DNA from: Erpobdella octoculata
Lineage: Eukaryota > Annelida > Clitellata > Hirudinida > Erpobdellidae
NCBI GenBank assembly: GCA_963978895.1
Contig: OZ022246.1
Coordinates: 10,072,294 to 10,136,293, forward strand
Direction: 5' to 3'
DNA: 64,000 nt
The translations under genes and the position numbers were made by a program. A model generated the notes under the pieces. The model made no database searches. It worked only from the letters and a program-made list of their open reading frames with translations, and was not told the origin of the DNA. Positions 13,293-24,419 of the stretch are shown here, piece by piece (within the stretch, counting starts at the first letter, position 1; each line of letters opens with the position of its first letter).

Positions 13293-14430
13293 CAACGACA
13301 TTTCACAAGTTTCAACAAAACTGACCGTCTATCAGTACAAAAACGAGAATCAGTACAAAAGTTTAAAACATTACATTTTAGTTTAAAGCCGGACTTAGTC
13401 TCCGTGGTGGGAAAAAATTTGGCTCACGAAAACATTAATTTAATCACCTTCATTCAATTCATTTGTTTTCTACAGTGACGTATCGTGTGTTTCATCCACC
13501 CAGGGTGGAAACCGTCAACAATAGTCAATGACCAAAACAGGAGCGTCATTTGATCAATTCTTTGAGGGTCCAAACTTAAAAAAAAAATTCTTTATACAAA
13601 ATAGCTGATGACAGGTGGGGGGTAGTCGGAGGTACATTTACCATTTTTTTTAAAAAACTTTATACACTTGTACCTCTAAAAATAGCGTGATGACCGGAGT
13701 GGGAGCCTAATCAGCGGTAAATTTTCCAAAAACGTTCTAAAACCTTGTTTTTCTAAAAAAAAATTTGAAAATCCTTTGGGGCCAGTTTACAAAAGTGGTC
13801 AATTTTAAAACTAAAATATGTTGATGGAACGAAAAACCTTATTGAAATAACTGAATAAAAATGAAGATAAATGACTTTTTTCATAGTTTTAAACAGATGG
13901 ACAAAATTTAGAAGTATATCAGAATTATTTTCAATGATTGAAACAGTTATATTAAATATATGTTTAAAATTAAAACATAATTAAAGCAAAACCAAAAATT
14001 AGTAAATTCTAAAAGAATCCAAAACAGTATAAAAAATGTAATTTATCTTATTTCTTTTTTTTCCAGCGATGATGTTTGTTATGAAGTCATATGAATTTCA
14101 TAATTTACTAATCGTTGTGATTGTTTTTGCAAAAGTTTTTATTATCTTAGGCATCGTTTTTTAAGCAATTTATAAAAATCTAATAATTCCACATTTTGTT
14201 TGTTTGTTTGTTTAACTGAATTGTTTAATATTGTTCAATCGAGCTTAAACGTTGTCAACAATGTAAACAGTTGATTTGAAATAGCATACAATCACAGAAA
14301 TATTTGCTTTGATTTTAATGAAATTATATCACTTATCTGTGAATTGGTAGACAGCAATTGGCACACTTTCTGAGGCTGTCGCCTTGATGGGAGTTTAACG
14401 CATTCCCAAAACAGAGCTGAGTTAATCAAC
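13293..14430. other. Unassigned DNA with partial internal similarity
   Basis: Blocks near 13600-13740 (gatgaccggagtgggagcc) resemble blocks near 14895-15010 (gaggaccgaggatggagtcg), suggesting an old duplication or a decayed repeat. No gene seen. Confidence 0.35.
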
Positions 14431-14435
14431 TAAAT

Positions 14436-14572
14436 GTACAAGTCTAGAGTGTTCTAGATGTACAAGTCTAGAATGTTCTAGATGTACAAGTCTGGAGCAT
14501 TCTAGTTGTACAAGTCTAGAGCGTTCTAGATGTACGCATAAGCCTAAATGTACAAGTCGAGAGCGTTCTAGA
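14436..14572. repeat. 24-bp tandem array
   Basis: Four to five copies of a unit containing gtacaagtctagag and gttctagat; the last copies are interrupted by gcataagccta. Confidence 0.88.
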
Positions 14573-14670
14573 TGGTCATATTTAATGCACATTTTACAAA
14601 AACAGTGTACTGCCAGGTTGCACTTTCAACAACGATAAAAACTGGACGCGAAAAAACATCACATTGATAT

Positions 14671-14720
14671 CAGTGGCAGATATAAGGGGGTGCGCGCCCC
14701 CTATTCCGCCCTCTAACAAA
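14671..14720. mobile_element. Possible hAT-type terminus
   Basis: cagtggcagatataaggggg followed by gcgcgcccc resembles the cagggGCGGATCCAG ends seen at 47393 and 53155. No partner end or target duplication was found. Confidence 0.35.
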
Positions 14721-15104
14721 AACTTTTTTATTTAAATATTTACAATACGTAGATATCTTGATATAGCTTTCTCCATTTTTTCTATTGCCATATAAAATAG
14801 CGGGAGGTCGCATAATACATTTTTTTTAGAAAAACATAAAATTTAGCAAAGAGGTATCAGAATTTTACCCAATTAGTGGTTCACACTTCTTGCGCTAAGG
14901 TTTATGGCGACCGGGGACAAGTTCTAACAGATGTGCTCCTAGAATTTATCATATGCAAACGTTTCCTCTAAAAATATCTGAGGACCGAGGATGGAGTCGC
15001 AGGTACTTTTAAAAAAATCCATCATGCACTTTTATCTTCAACAATAACTGGAAGGTAGTCGTATTTATCTTTTCCAAATAATTTGGTGCCCCTTCTAAAA
15101 GTTA

Positions 15105-15440
15105 CAAAAAGACATCACTGCATAGAACAAGATATCACTGCGTAAAACGAAACATAACAGCATAGAACGTGATATTACCGCATAGAACGTGATATTACCG
15201 CATAGAACGTGATATCCCCGCATAGAACGATACATAACTGCATAGAACGAAACAATATCATAGAACGAGACATAATATCGTAGAACGAGACATAATATCA
15301 TAGAACGAGACATAATATCATAGAGCGAGACATAATATCATAGAACGAGACATAATATCATAGAAATAAACACCATTTCATAGAACGAGACACAGCAGCA
15401 TAGAGCACAAAATCAGCACATACGACGAGACATCAATGTA
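15105..15440. repeat. Degenerate ~20-bp array related to the 13.1-kb array
   Basis: Copies such as gacatcactgcatagaaca and gtgatattaccgcatagaac, then acataatatcatagaacg, drift progressively from the unit at 13079-13292. The minus-strand frame 15095-15313 is this repeat translated. Confidence 0.85.
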
Positions 15441-16380
15441 CACGATGAGACATGCCGACATACACTTTTGTTTGCCTTTCTTTTGTATAAACATCTCACT
15501 CAGTGCATCACTGCAGGTTCGTATTTCAAGACATTTATTTTTAATAATTTTCATGGTATTCCAAGCAATGTATTGAATTTTTTAAACTGTTTTCCATAAA
15601 TGTATATAAAGATCTGCTGGTAGAAAAATAGATACAAGCTCTTGAAAAAGGATAGACAAGATCATGATACATCTCTGATTCAAATCAAAACTACAAAAAA
15701 AAAACAAGACAGCAGAGTAGCATGAAAAAATTAAGAAGCGTTTTTTTTTAATTTTACGAATGCAAAACATTTGGCAGCGTTTGCAGGCTACAGAGGGACT
15801 GGAGCCAGTCTCTACAGCACCACTAACAACCACGGGAAAACAGTTCCTTACATTATCTTGCAGAACCCTCAATCGTAGGTACACTATCAAGGTGAATAGC
15901 TGGAACAACTTTAAAAGACTAAAAAAGTCTTAATGTGTGTGGAAAATGTATTGATGAAAGAAGCAGGATTTTTTTAATAATCAAAATTTCTTTAATCATG
16001 GGAAGTAGAAAATTATTTTGTTTGAGAATATTGCTGACTTGTTATCAGGAAGTTCACGACGTTACGTCTTCAAACTTTTTTCTGATTTTTTTAAACACTA
16101 CGGGCAAGCCCTTTGCCGAAAAACACAAAAATAATGAACAAAAAAATTAATTGAGATTCTACTTGCGCTAAAGTCAAATTAAAAACATCAACAGTTATAA
16201 ATTATATCATCATAGTTTGCATCTGTCAAAGTTTGGAGCACAAATATGCTTGACGCTTTAACAACGTTTTGGACAGACTGTTCCAGTGAACTACAACGTT
16301 TTTACTGAAGAAAAACTTTCTACAATCATTAGGAGCTTGCTGCTACTAAGTCCAACAGTTTGTTAATTGTTTCTTGTTTT
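15441..16380. other. Unassigned stretch
   Basis: Frames of 71-108 codons (15582-15908 minus, 15935-16150 plus) have no domain I recognise. Confidence 0.35.
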
Positions 16381-16394
16381 GTAAATGTTTTTGT

Positions 16395-16535
16395 TTTGTT
16401 TAGAAAAAAGAGTTACCTCCGCAAGGGACTCAACCTGAGCAATGTGAGTATAAACACCTTGACCGAGGGAGCTACGCTGGCGACGCCGGTGAGATTTAAA
16501 CTGCCAACCTATAAGGCGACAGTAATACCACGCAA
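16395..16535 (-). mobile_element. tRNA-derived SINE, minus orientation
   Basis: On the minus strand the order is a diverged tRNA-like head, then tcaccggcgtcgccagcg, a ggtcaagg segment and a tail with ttgcggag. This is the layout of the SINEs at 35512 and 48098. The head is diverged and its boundaries approximate. Confidence 0.6.
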
Positions 16536-16599
16536 ATAGATGCATTTTACTTGCACTTCAGAAACATCTTCAATGTTTTCAATAATTAAATAAAACTTT

Positions 16600-16960
16600 G
16601 CATCGCAAGTGAACAAAAGAATGCCATCAATATAAATTATAAAAATAGCAAAGGACCTAAAACACTTCCCTGAGGCACGCTACTTGGTACTGGCATCAGT
16701 CGCTAGAAGTTCTTATTTAATCTGACTTTTAAATGATTTGCGGCCCATCAAAGCCATCTCATTAAAACTCAATATTGTTCCAATTTATACAACAGCCTGC
16801 TTTGGGGAACTTTGAGAAATGCCTTTTTTAAATCTGTTTATAATACATCGTCAGCAACTTTATTAAATAAATAGCCTTGTTCAAGTTATCAAGAAACTTC
16901 AACAGCTGCTCTGTTGTGTAAATTCATAGCAAGAACGGTCAAGGCAAACCGAAAAACACA
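16600..16960 (-). pseudogene. LINE reverse-transcriptase relic
   Basis: Read on the minus strand, the segment gives DLKKAFLKVPQSRLLYKLEQY, a block with several stops, then SSVPQGSVLGPLLF. These match the RT motifs of non-LTR retrotransposons of the CR1/L2/Jockey type (palm motif A region and the VPQGSVLGPLLF motif just before the catalytic YxDD block). Stops and a lost YIND continuation show that it is dead. A SINE lies immediately downstream in the same orientation. Confidence 0.82.
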
Positions 16961-18735
16961 TCATCATTTACTGAAAACTTGAAAGTGACAGTGAGTTAGA
17001 ATTTTTTATCTAAAAACTTTATCCCAGGTTTCCCATATTTGTCCCATCTCCAGAGACAGCTTCCCAGTAAAATTGTTTCACAAAAAAGTCTTGATTAATC
17101 TTTATCCAAAGACAAACTAATCACACATATAATGTGTCAATCTAACGTCACTTTTTTAAGGTTAGTGGAATTTTCACCAAAACACGAAGAAAATGCATTT
17201 GGTTACAATGAAATACATCAGGTATATGCGTAAGACTGGTTTCCGGACATTTCGCACCATGGACACCCAATCTGTCCGTGATGCGAAACATCCTGTTACT
17301 GTAAGACTAATAGCAGCTTTGTTTTTTTTAGATGAACCATAAATGAGACAAACGTTTTGACGGTGTCAAGAAATGAGTTAGCATAATTATTGGTGAAGAG
17401 CAGTTTTCAATAATATTTTAGAAGCTAATTTTAAACTTTACTTAGATTGTAAGCTCAAAGAACTTAATTGTAAATTACGTTGGTTTTATATCAGCGGATT
17501 TGCTTTCGGCGTCAAGTCACAATCCACTATTAAATGGCACACCTTAGAGGTGTACATGGGTCCATTTTTGGCGACCCAATCCAGCCCAACCCACCGCTTT
17601 CTCAACCCAACCCGACCCACCTGAAAACTTTAATTTTTTCACTTTATAGCGTACACTGCAGATGTCAGCTTCTTAAAACTTATTAAATAAACAAGAATGT
17701 AAAAAAAAAACAGAATTTAAAAAAAATCCACTTTATATTTTTTTTAAACTATGCAAATCAATTTTTAAATGCAATAATATTTTTACCATTGTTCATAGTA
17801 ATACTTTAGTTAACATTTCAATAAGTTTTTTGTCATAGTCATAATTACCTAAAAGTTTATTTAATTGACCCAATCGCGTCTGAAACTATTGAATATTGTT
17901 TTGGGGGAGGCTTAAGTCTATGCTAAAAGTTTCAAAGTTCTAACTTGTCTGAAAGTTGGTGAAAGTCAAGTTAAATAAAAATGTGTAAAAACTATATTGG
18001 CTTTTTTTACAATGCATTATATGTTGAAAAAGATAACAAATGAGTTCAGCCATGGTAAGAAATTGAAAAATAGATTTATGGATGTCTTAAAATGCGTTTA
18101 GACTTATAAACGGATGCTGTTGATAATATAGTTACTGGAATGGGGAATGTATTTGTAGAAGGAGAGAAACCGTGAACTAACTTTATAAATTGTTAATATA
18201 TCTATAAATAATGTATCGAGATAGTAGAATGAGTTTTTAGATACTAAAGGGTAAATGCATTTCATACATGAATGCTAAAAAAATCGCGGATGCTGTCATA
18301 CATTTCCGAGACTTGGTGATGAAATTTCTAGATTGACGAAGAGTGGCGAATAAAATCCTTATTAGTACAATGGACTATAGAACGTTCAATTGATTTATAG
18401 ACATTGATTGGATTTATAAATCGTAGAATTGATTTATGGATTTTTGAATGGTGTTTGGATTCCTAAGTCGTTGAATTGATTTATGGATTTTTGAATGGTG
18501 AATGGATTAATTAATCGTAAAATAATAAATTCAAAAATTATAGAATGGTCAATTGATTTATAGATTGGTGAATAGTAAATAAATTATTAAATTGTAGAAC
18601 TCTGAATAGATTCATATGATCTAGAAAAATAGCATATCGGTGATTTAATAGATGATATACTGGTGAATGGATTTATAAATATTAGAACAGTGGATCAATT
18701 TATTATCGAGTAAGAGAATATTAAATGGATTCATA
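16961..18735. other. AT-rich stretch with a possible hAT terminus near 17546
   Basis: At 17546-17625, gaggtgtacatgggtcc is followed by repeated acccaaccc/cgaccc, like the subterminal regions of hAT elements, but no partner end was found. The region 18360-18700 repeats phrases such as gaattgatttatgga at irregular spacing. No gene is supported. Confidence 0.4.
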
Positions 18736-18794
18736 GGTGGCGCCTGTATTAAGCGTGGCAAGAAGAGGCGACCTCAAAACAGCGTGGCTGTCTT

Positions 18795-18988
18795 CGAACT
18801 ATAAAATGCAAGAGAAGGACGGAGTGCTGCACAACTGAAGATGCGATTCGTTCGCTTCCACGAAGGAAAGACGAGCAGGACGTTCAATTCCTTTCCATGT
18901 CTCCAACACAGTGTTCTTTCTCTTATTTCATTCTCTCTATTACCGCTTGATGTAAATTACTGGACGTTTCTGCAGGACATACCGAATG
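18795..18988 (+). promoter_or_regulatory. Candidate TATA promoter and first exon
   Basis: A locally GC-richer island holds ctataaaatg (TATAAA at 18801), then about 30 bases of purine-rich sequence, an ATG at 18841, and a strong donor aatg|gtaagttt at 18989. If this is a first exon it could be the 5' leader of the gene whose coding begins at 37928. Its own frame does not join that gene's frame in phase, so it would be untranslated or belong to another transcript. This is inference; no transcript evidence is available. Confidence 0.22.
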
Positions 18989-18989
18989 G

Positions 18990-19560
18990 TAAGTTTTTTT
19001 TTCTCCCTTCGTTTTCTTATGACAGTCTTGTAGGAATTATTTATTACATCGCATTTTCATATCAGTTAAACCCAGTTTTGAAAACATAACATTCAGATTG
19101 GCTGTATTTAATTATTTATATTAATTTATCATTTAATATTAACTTCATTCAGTTTTTAATTTTTTCCAAACGATATATTTTCAAAATATTTTCTAATAAG
19201 AAAAACCTTCGTTAAATACGCTAAAATTTATTCTTTGAAATATTTATTTAATAATTTTTTTATTTAAAATAAATTATTTATTATGAAAATTTCACGTTAT
19301 TTAAAATTATTATTTTTTTTTAACGTTTCTCTTCCTCCAGAAATTAATTCCTGCTTGTAAGATGTCGTGTTTTATTGTGCTCCTAATTCGTACTCCTAAT
19401 TCGTACTTGAATAGCTGAGTAGAATCTCGTGAATAATTTATTATCTTAATTAACATTAGATTAAATTATTGTTATCGAAAATTGTTGACATTTTTTGTTT
19501 CGGTTTATTTATTGATTTTGTCACAAGCATTTATATTATTCTTATTATTATTAGTTTTTG
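18990..19560. other. AT-rich spacer
   Basis: No gene or element recognised. Confidence 0.4.
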
Positions 19561-19562
19561 TA

Positions 19563-19785
<223 letters not shown>

Positions 19786-19860
19786 GCTCTTATAACTATT
19801 ATTATTATTAATAATTCTTATAATTATTTTTAATATTTTAGATTTCTTCTTAATTCATAA

Positions 19861-20300
19861 CTAGCTGGTAAACCCAGTGTTGCCAGGGGTTTTTAAGGTT
19901 TTTGTCTTTTTTCACTAAATTCCTTTTTTTTCTCTCTCTCTCTTTCTTTTTTCCCCTGCTCCGGTAAATTTTTAGAGGTTGGGTAACTTTTAGCCCGCCC
20001 CGAAACCACTAGGTTTTTAGCATAAAACGTAAAAGAAATAACAGACTTGCAAAAAATTACTTAGAAATTTCTGTAAACTTTGTTGCACAAATTAAATTTA
20101 AATTTTGTAACGCAATAATCTTCCATGTTCGTACACAGCCACTGTTGGCCTTGGATAAGTTTTTTGGCCATAAAAAGTAAAATAATGAACAATTTTTTTT
20201 GAAAACTTCCTGTATGCCAAATTTTCCTCAAATTGGCTCAGCGATATTTTGAGAATTTTTTGTTGTTGTTTTACTTTCTTTATCTGTTGGTGTTTTCGTT
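19861..20300 (-). mobile_element. Helitron family A, 3' end, minus orientation
   Basis: The 3' terminus CTAG lies at 19861-19864 next to a host A. Adjacent is ctggtaaacccagtgttgcc, the GC-rich subterminal block typical of this family, then a pyrimidine tract and the conserved segment around aaactttgttgcacaaatt. The same layout occurs at 34430 and 10975. Confidence 0.68.
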
Positions 20301-20700
20301 CCATTCTTTTCCCCCGTCTTCTCTCATTTTTTTAGAATATGGGTGACATTTAGCTTGCCCGCCTTGGGTGGCTGCAACCCACTCTAGGCCACAGGTATTT
20401 GGCTGATAAAACATAAAATGACTAGCAGATTTGTTAAGAGTTGCTTAAAACCAAAGATATTTTAATATAACTACTGGACCCGCAATCTACTTTGAGAAGC
20501 CCAATGTTTTATCGCTGATTATATCTTGATTATGAATGAAATGATGTAACAAACTAAAAAAAGCCTTAGAAGTTGTATCATACTTATAACATCCTTGATG
20601 TAACTATGACTTAATGATTTATAATATTCATGCCTCTTAAAGTAGGTTATGGATATAGTTGTATTATCAAGATAACCTTGCTCAAAACTCTTTTTAAACT

Positions 20701-20950
<250 letters not shown>

Positions 20951-21640
20951 ACCTATTTGTGTTCAAACGTTTTGTTCATGTTTATAAATCTTTATTTTAG
21001 ACTTTAAAATGAAAAAAAAATTACATTTCTAATAGAATTTAACCTTTTTCAAGGTTTCATACCGAACCGACAATCATTAAAAAAATTATTTTTCTAACTT
21101 CACGCAAGATATCCCAACAGAATTTTGAAAGTTGAAAATATTATACATTCAAAAGTAAACAGCCACGTTAGTTAAAATTAATTGAATATACACTAAGCTA
21201 CATTGTTTGCACGTATAAGTCATGTTTGTTTTTTAAGGCGAATGATTTATTAGTGGTGCATTGGTTGAGTTAATTATAGTGTTTTCTGCTAATTTTGTTT
21301 ATCATTTAAAATGTATATGTAGTTTGAAATGAGAAACATAAATCAGAATTTATTTATACATTGGCGTTTTTACTGGTCCTAAATTAACATCAAGGTGTTC
21401 TTTGTATCCAATGCGATGGTTTCAAACTTTCATAAACAATATACATATAGCTGACTACAAAAACTGGTGTAGGAAAGAAACATTTTTTTTTAACAATGTT
21501 GAACTTTGCTACTGATAGCGCCAGAAAGTAAATTTGAGATTTTGTTCATTTTTAATAGTCTAAAACATGTTTAATGAGTTGGTGCATTGTGAATAACAAA
21601 GTTGTTCTTAAGGACAAACCTTAAGTCGCTTTCAGCAATC
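20951..21640. other. AT-rich spacer
   Basis: No gene or element recognised. Confidence 0.4.
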
Positions 21641-21642
21641 TA

Positions 21643-21850
21643 TTGGACCAAAGTTCAAAAAATCCACACAAGCAAATTTTCAAAAACATTAATAAAAATA
21701 TGTATCAGATAGTTCAAAAGTGTCTTGGTATTTGCGATTTTCGAAAACTGCCGCGCCTGATAGAAAAAGTATATAAAAAGAAATGGGCCATAGTCTTTAA
21801 TAAAGCGTGTTTGAAAGAACAACTTGTTCCTAATTATTTAAGATATATAT
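21643..21850 (+). pseudogene. Possible retroelement coding fragment
   Basis: The frame reads KLPRLIEKVYKKKWAIVF then NKACLKEQLVPNYL, a pattern I associate loosely with the N-terminal region of retroelement polyproteins. It stops where the LTR begins at 21851, so the LTR element probably inserted into it. Weak assignment. Confidence 0.25.
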
Positions 21851-22039
21851 TGTTACGATATTACCAAATCGTATACCGGGCTCAATAGAATAGTTTTGCA
21901 GTTTATTGGAAAATAATAAATGAAGCTTTGCTAAGGCTAATTATACCTTCAAATCTCTTGATAATAATTCCATAATAGTCATTTCAAGTCCTTTACGTCT
22001 ATCAATGGGAAAACCTATCGTAAAAGCAGCGATTTTACA
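21851..22039 (-). repeat. Complete 3' LTR (189 bp)
   Basis: Begins tgttacgatattaccaaatc and ends gcgattttaca as read on the plus strand. Same length and near-identical to 39525-39713 on the opposite strand; its first 55 bases match 23677-23731. Confidence 0.92.
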
Positions 22040-22042
22040 ATA

Positions 22043-23650
22043 TTACCCCCTTCTTAACTCTGTTCGTCCCGAACAGCATAGTCGCTTTTGCGAAATGCGA
22101 CTCGGCCACGAACACCAAAATACCTTGATCTTTACTCGTGGCTTTGACCGCAGTTCGCAAACAACATGGTCAAGTCTCTTGACCGTTTGATACAGTTTCT
22201 TCCAGTCCTTCTTTGGCTCATCAACAGAGTCTTTCTTTGGCTCATCGTCGCCATTTCTGCACGGTTCATCGCAGCCTTTTTTGCATGCCTCGTCCTGAAC
22301 ATCTTTGCACGGTTTATTGGAATTGTCTGCTTTTTCTTCTTCCTTCACATCTTTTAGATCTTTCTCAAGAAACTCTTCAAAAGGTTTTTCGAAAACATCT
22401 TCCATAAATCCAATAAATCCCTTCATCAAACTGTTATTTGATTTTACCATGACTTTTAGTCTATCTGATCTAGAATCCTCTGTGGATTCATCTGATTTAG
22501 AACCCTCGGTACTGTTTTCTGTTATTGGCTCATCTTTTTCAGAGTTTTTGTTTGCTGCATTGTTATTGATGATTTGGAGATGTTCATCGCCGTCATCTTT
22601 GTTTTCTTCCAAGCTACAATCAAACGTTTTCTTTTCACATTCCAACTCGGCTCTCTCATCGGTGTCAACTTTCGTATCGTCCAGCGGATCTTTCTTCAAA
22701 TATTCGCCATCGTCTGGCAAATCAATGTCTTCTTTTTTTGTCAAATTAGCTTCGACGTATTTCTCGATTGGAGTTTCGTCCGTTTTTAAATCCTCGGTTG
22801 CTTTATTCGAGTCAGATTCGTCACTAAAATCCGACCCTGAATATTCGGCGCCGTCGTCTGTTATGGAGGCTTCCGTTTCAGAACCGTCGCTGTATGGGTA
22901 AAAGCCATAGTTGTTATTGCCATTATTATAATCATCATCGTCACTTTCATCCTCATCATTTTGCATTTCGTTTTCAACACTCCTCTCATCTTCTTTAGTT
23001 TTGTTTTCGACGTCCAAACCGACTGTATCACTGCCACCATCTTTGCATGGTTCATCTTGAGCATCTTTGCAAGGTTCATTATCATGACCGTCTTTGACAG
23101 GCACAACATCTTGACCGTCATTGACAGGCTCATCATCATAACCATCCTTGCATGGTTCATCTTGAACATCTTTGCATGGTTCATCTTGAACATCTTTGCA
23201 TGGTTCATCTTGCTCATCTTTGCCAGGCTCATCACCATGACCATCCTTGCATGGTTCATCTTGTACATTCTTGCATGGTTCATCTTGGCCGTCTTTTTTG
23301 TTTCCGCAATTGTTTGTTTCACCATTGAGGAGTTCAAGAAATGTCTTCCTTTCTTGCTGTGCTGCTCTATGTGCTGCTCTGTTCTCCTCCTGTGCTGCCC
23401 TGTTCTCCTCCTGTGCTGCTCTGTTCTCCTCCTGTGCTGCTCTGTTCTCCTCCGCCAATTTATTCAGCGCCTTCAACAAATCATTTTCTACTTCAAACTC
23501 ACACTCTTCGGGATCAAACCCATTTTTCTCCAATGACGTCCGGAGGCGGTCCACGAGCTCAGACTTTCTTCCTTTATCACTGAGCTCTCGTTTTCTAAGT
23601 TCCCGCCTCAACTCGAGTATCAAGAGCTCATCCAATGCTTTCAAAACCAT
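22043..23650 (-). CDS. Gag-like protein with SAP domain and coiled coil
   Basis: A 535-residue ORF carried by the LTR element. Residues about 5-45 (LILELRRELRKRELSDKGRK..LVDRL) fit a SAP motif, a helix-extended-helix DNA- or chromatin-binding module. Residues about 68-100 are four heptads of EENRAAQ, a strong coiled coil that the DNA encodes as a 21-bp tandem repeat. Then come repeated DEPCKD(V/G)-type units (about 120-205), a very acidic middle, and a basic C-terminus. The last codons lie inside the polypurine tract, so the ORF ends within the retroelement's own cis signals. No Cys-His zinc knuckle or aspartic protease motif is present. The second Gypsy relic at 33.1 kb carries a related ENRVAQEEN start, supporting a gag role. 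Its function is inferred. It is probably expressed only as a retroelement protein; domestication is possible but unproven. Confidence 0.72.
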   Translation of the reverse strand: MVLKALDELLILELRRELRKRELSDKGRKSELVDRLRTSLEKNGFDPEECEFEVENDLLKALNKLAEENRAAQEENRAAQEENRAAQEENRAAHRAAQQERKTFLELLNGETNNCGNKKDGQDEPCKNVQDEPCKDGHGDEPGKDEQDEPCKDVQDEPCKDVQDEPCKDGYDDEPVNDGQDVVPVKDGHDNEPCKDAQDEPCKDGGSDTVGLDVENKTKEDERSVENEMQNDEDESDDDDYNNGNNNYGFYPYSDGSETEASITDDGAEYSGSDFSDESDSNKATEDLKTDETPIEKYVEANLTKKEDIDLPDDGEYLKKDPLDDTKVDTDERAELECEKKTFDCSLEENKDDGDEHLQIINNNAANKNSEKDEPITENSTEGSKSDESTEDSRSDRLKVMVKSNNSLMKGFIGFMEDVFEKPFEEFLEKDLKDVKEEEKADNSNKPCKDVQDEACKKGCDEPCRNGDDEPKKDSVDEPKKDWKKLYQTVKRLDHVVCELRSKPRVKIKVFWCSWPSRISQKRLCCSGRTELRRG

Positions 23651-23676
23651 TCTTGTATCCTACTTCTGATCACCAA

Positions 23677-23731
23677 TGTTACGATATTACCAAATCGTGT
23701 ACCGGGCTCAATAGAATAGTTTTGCAGTTTA
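23677..23731 (-). repeat. Truncated 5' LTR (55 bp)
   Basis: Matches the first 55 bases of the LTR at 21851 except for one visible substitution (cgtgtaccg for cgtataccg). Confidence 0.9.
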
Positions 23732-23911
23732 TCTATATATATAAAAATGAATGTTTGTATGTTAATGGCCTTTATGCATTGCTACACCATTCATCCGATC
23801 GTAATGAAATTTTCACACAACCTTGAGAGTCAAGGGGAATCAAATATAAAAATTTTTTTTTTGAAATCCGTCACAAAATGAGCGGAGCGGAGCGGGTGAG
23901 CGAGCGGGAAC
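23732..23911 (+). mobile_element. Helitron 5' terminal segment
   Basis: Begins TC directly after an A of the LTR, followed by tatatataaaaatgaatg and the conserved block ccatccgatcgtaatgaaat-like at about 23790-23810. It ends at gagcgggaactatatata, where an AT/GTAT tract begins. Confidence 0.78.
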
Positions 23912-23998
23912 TATATATATATGTATGTGCGTATGTATGTGTGTATGTATGTATGTGTATGTGCATGTATGTGTGTCTGTGTGTGTGTTTATGTATGT
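23912..23998. repeat. (GTAT)n / (GT)n tract
   Basis: Imperfect gtat and gtgt repeat between two Helitron ends. Confidence 0.85.
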
Positions 23999-23999
23999 A

Positions 24000-24345
24000 C
24001 TAGCGGAGATACCCGGCGTTGCCCAGGTTTTTTAGAGGTTTTTCTAATGTTTGTCTCTTTCTCTCCCGTTTCCTTTCCCACCTGCTTTCCCACTCCTGTT
24101 CGCTTTCCCGTTTTCGGTCGTTTTCCCGCTGCCGGTCGCTTTCCCGTTCCCGGTCGCTTTCCCGCTCCCGGTCGCTTTCCCGCTCCCGGTCGCTTTCCCG
24201 CTCCCGGTCGTTTTCCCGTTCCCGGTCGCTGTCCCGTTCCCGCTCACGTTTGCTCTCCCATTCCCGCTCACGCTTGCTTTTCCGTTCCCGCTCGCTGTCC
24301 GTTCCGGGTCGCTTTCCTGTTTTTATAATAGACAAACTAACCCAC
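24000..24345 (-). mobile_element. Helitron 3' end with 18-bp minisatellite
   Basis: CTAG at 24000-24003, then cggagatacccggcgttgcc, a pyrimidine stretch, and about 14 units of ggtcgctttcccgctccc (24060-24320). Nearly the same 300-bp block recurs at 26154-26575. Confidence 0.78.
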
Positions 24346-24419
24346 AAACATTCATATATATATATAGTCTTAGCAAATCTATTTTACGTTTTATAGGCTA
24401 ACAGAAGTTATGAAAGAAT

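Larger units (their letters stand above)
21851..23731 (-). mobile_element. LTR retroelement with gag-like ORF only
   Basis: Read on the minus strand: a 5' LTR remnant (23731-23677), a primer-binding-site-like tggtgatcagaagtaggat directly after it, one long ORF (23650-22043), a polypurine tract aagaaggggg that overlaps the end of the ORF, and a complete 189-bp 3' LTR (22039-21851) with TG..CA ends. There is no protease, reverse transcriptase or integrase. A solo copy of the same LTR lies at 39525-39713. The 5' LTR is interrupted at 23731/23732 by a Helitron 5' end inserted at an A/T step, and the rest of that LTR is not seen nearby. Confidence 0.85.

Noticed and set aside
22961..23669. Plus-strand Cys/Leu/Phe-rich ORFs at 22.2-23.7 kb
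   Set aside because: They are antisense shadows of the gag-like ORF and its repeats.
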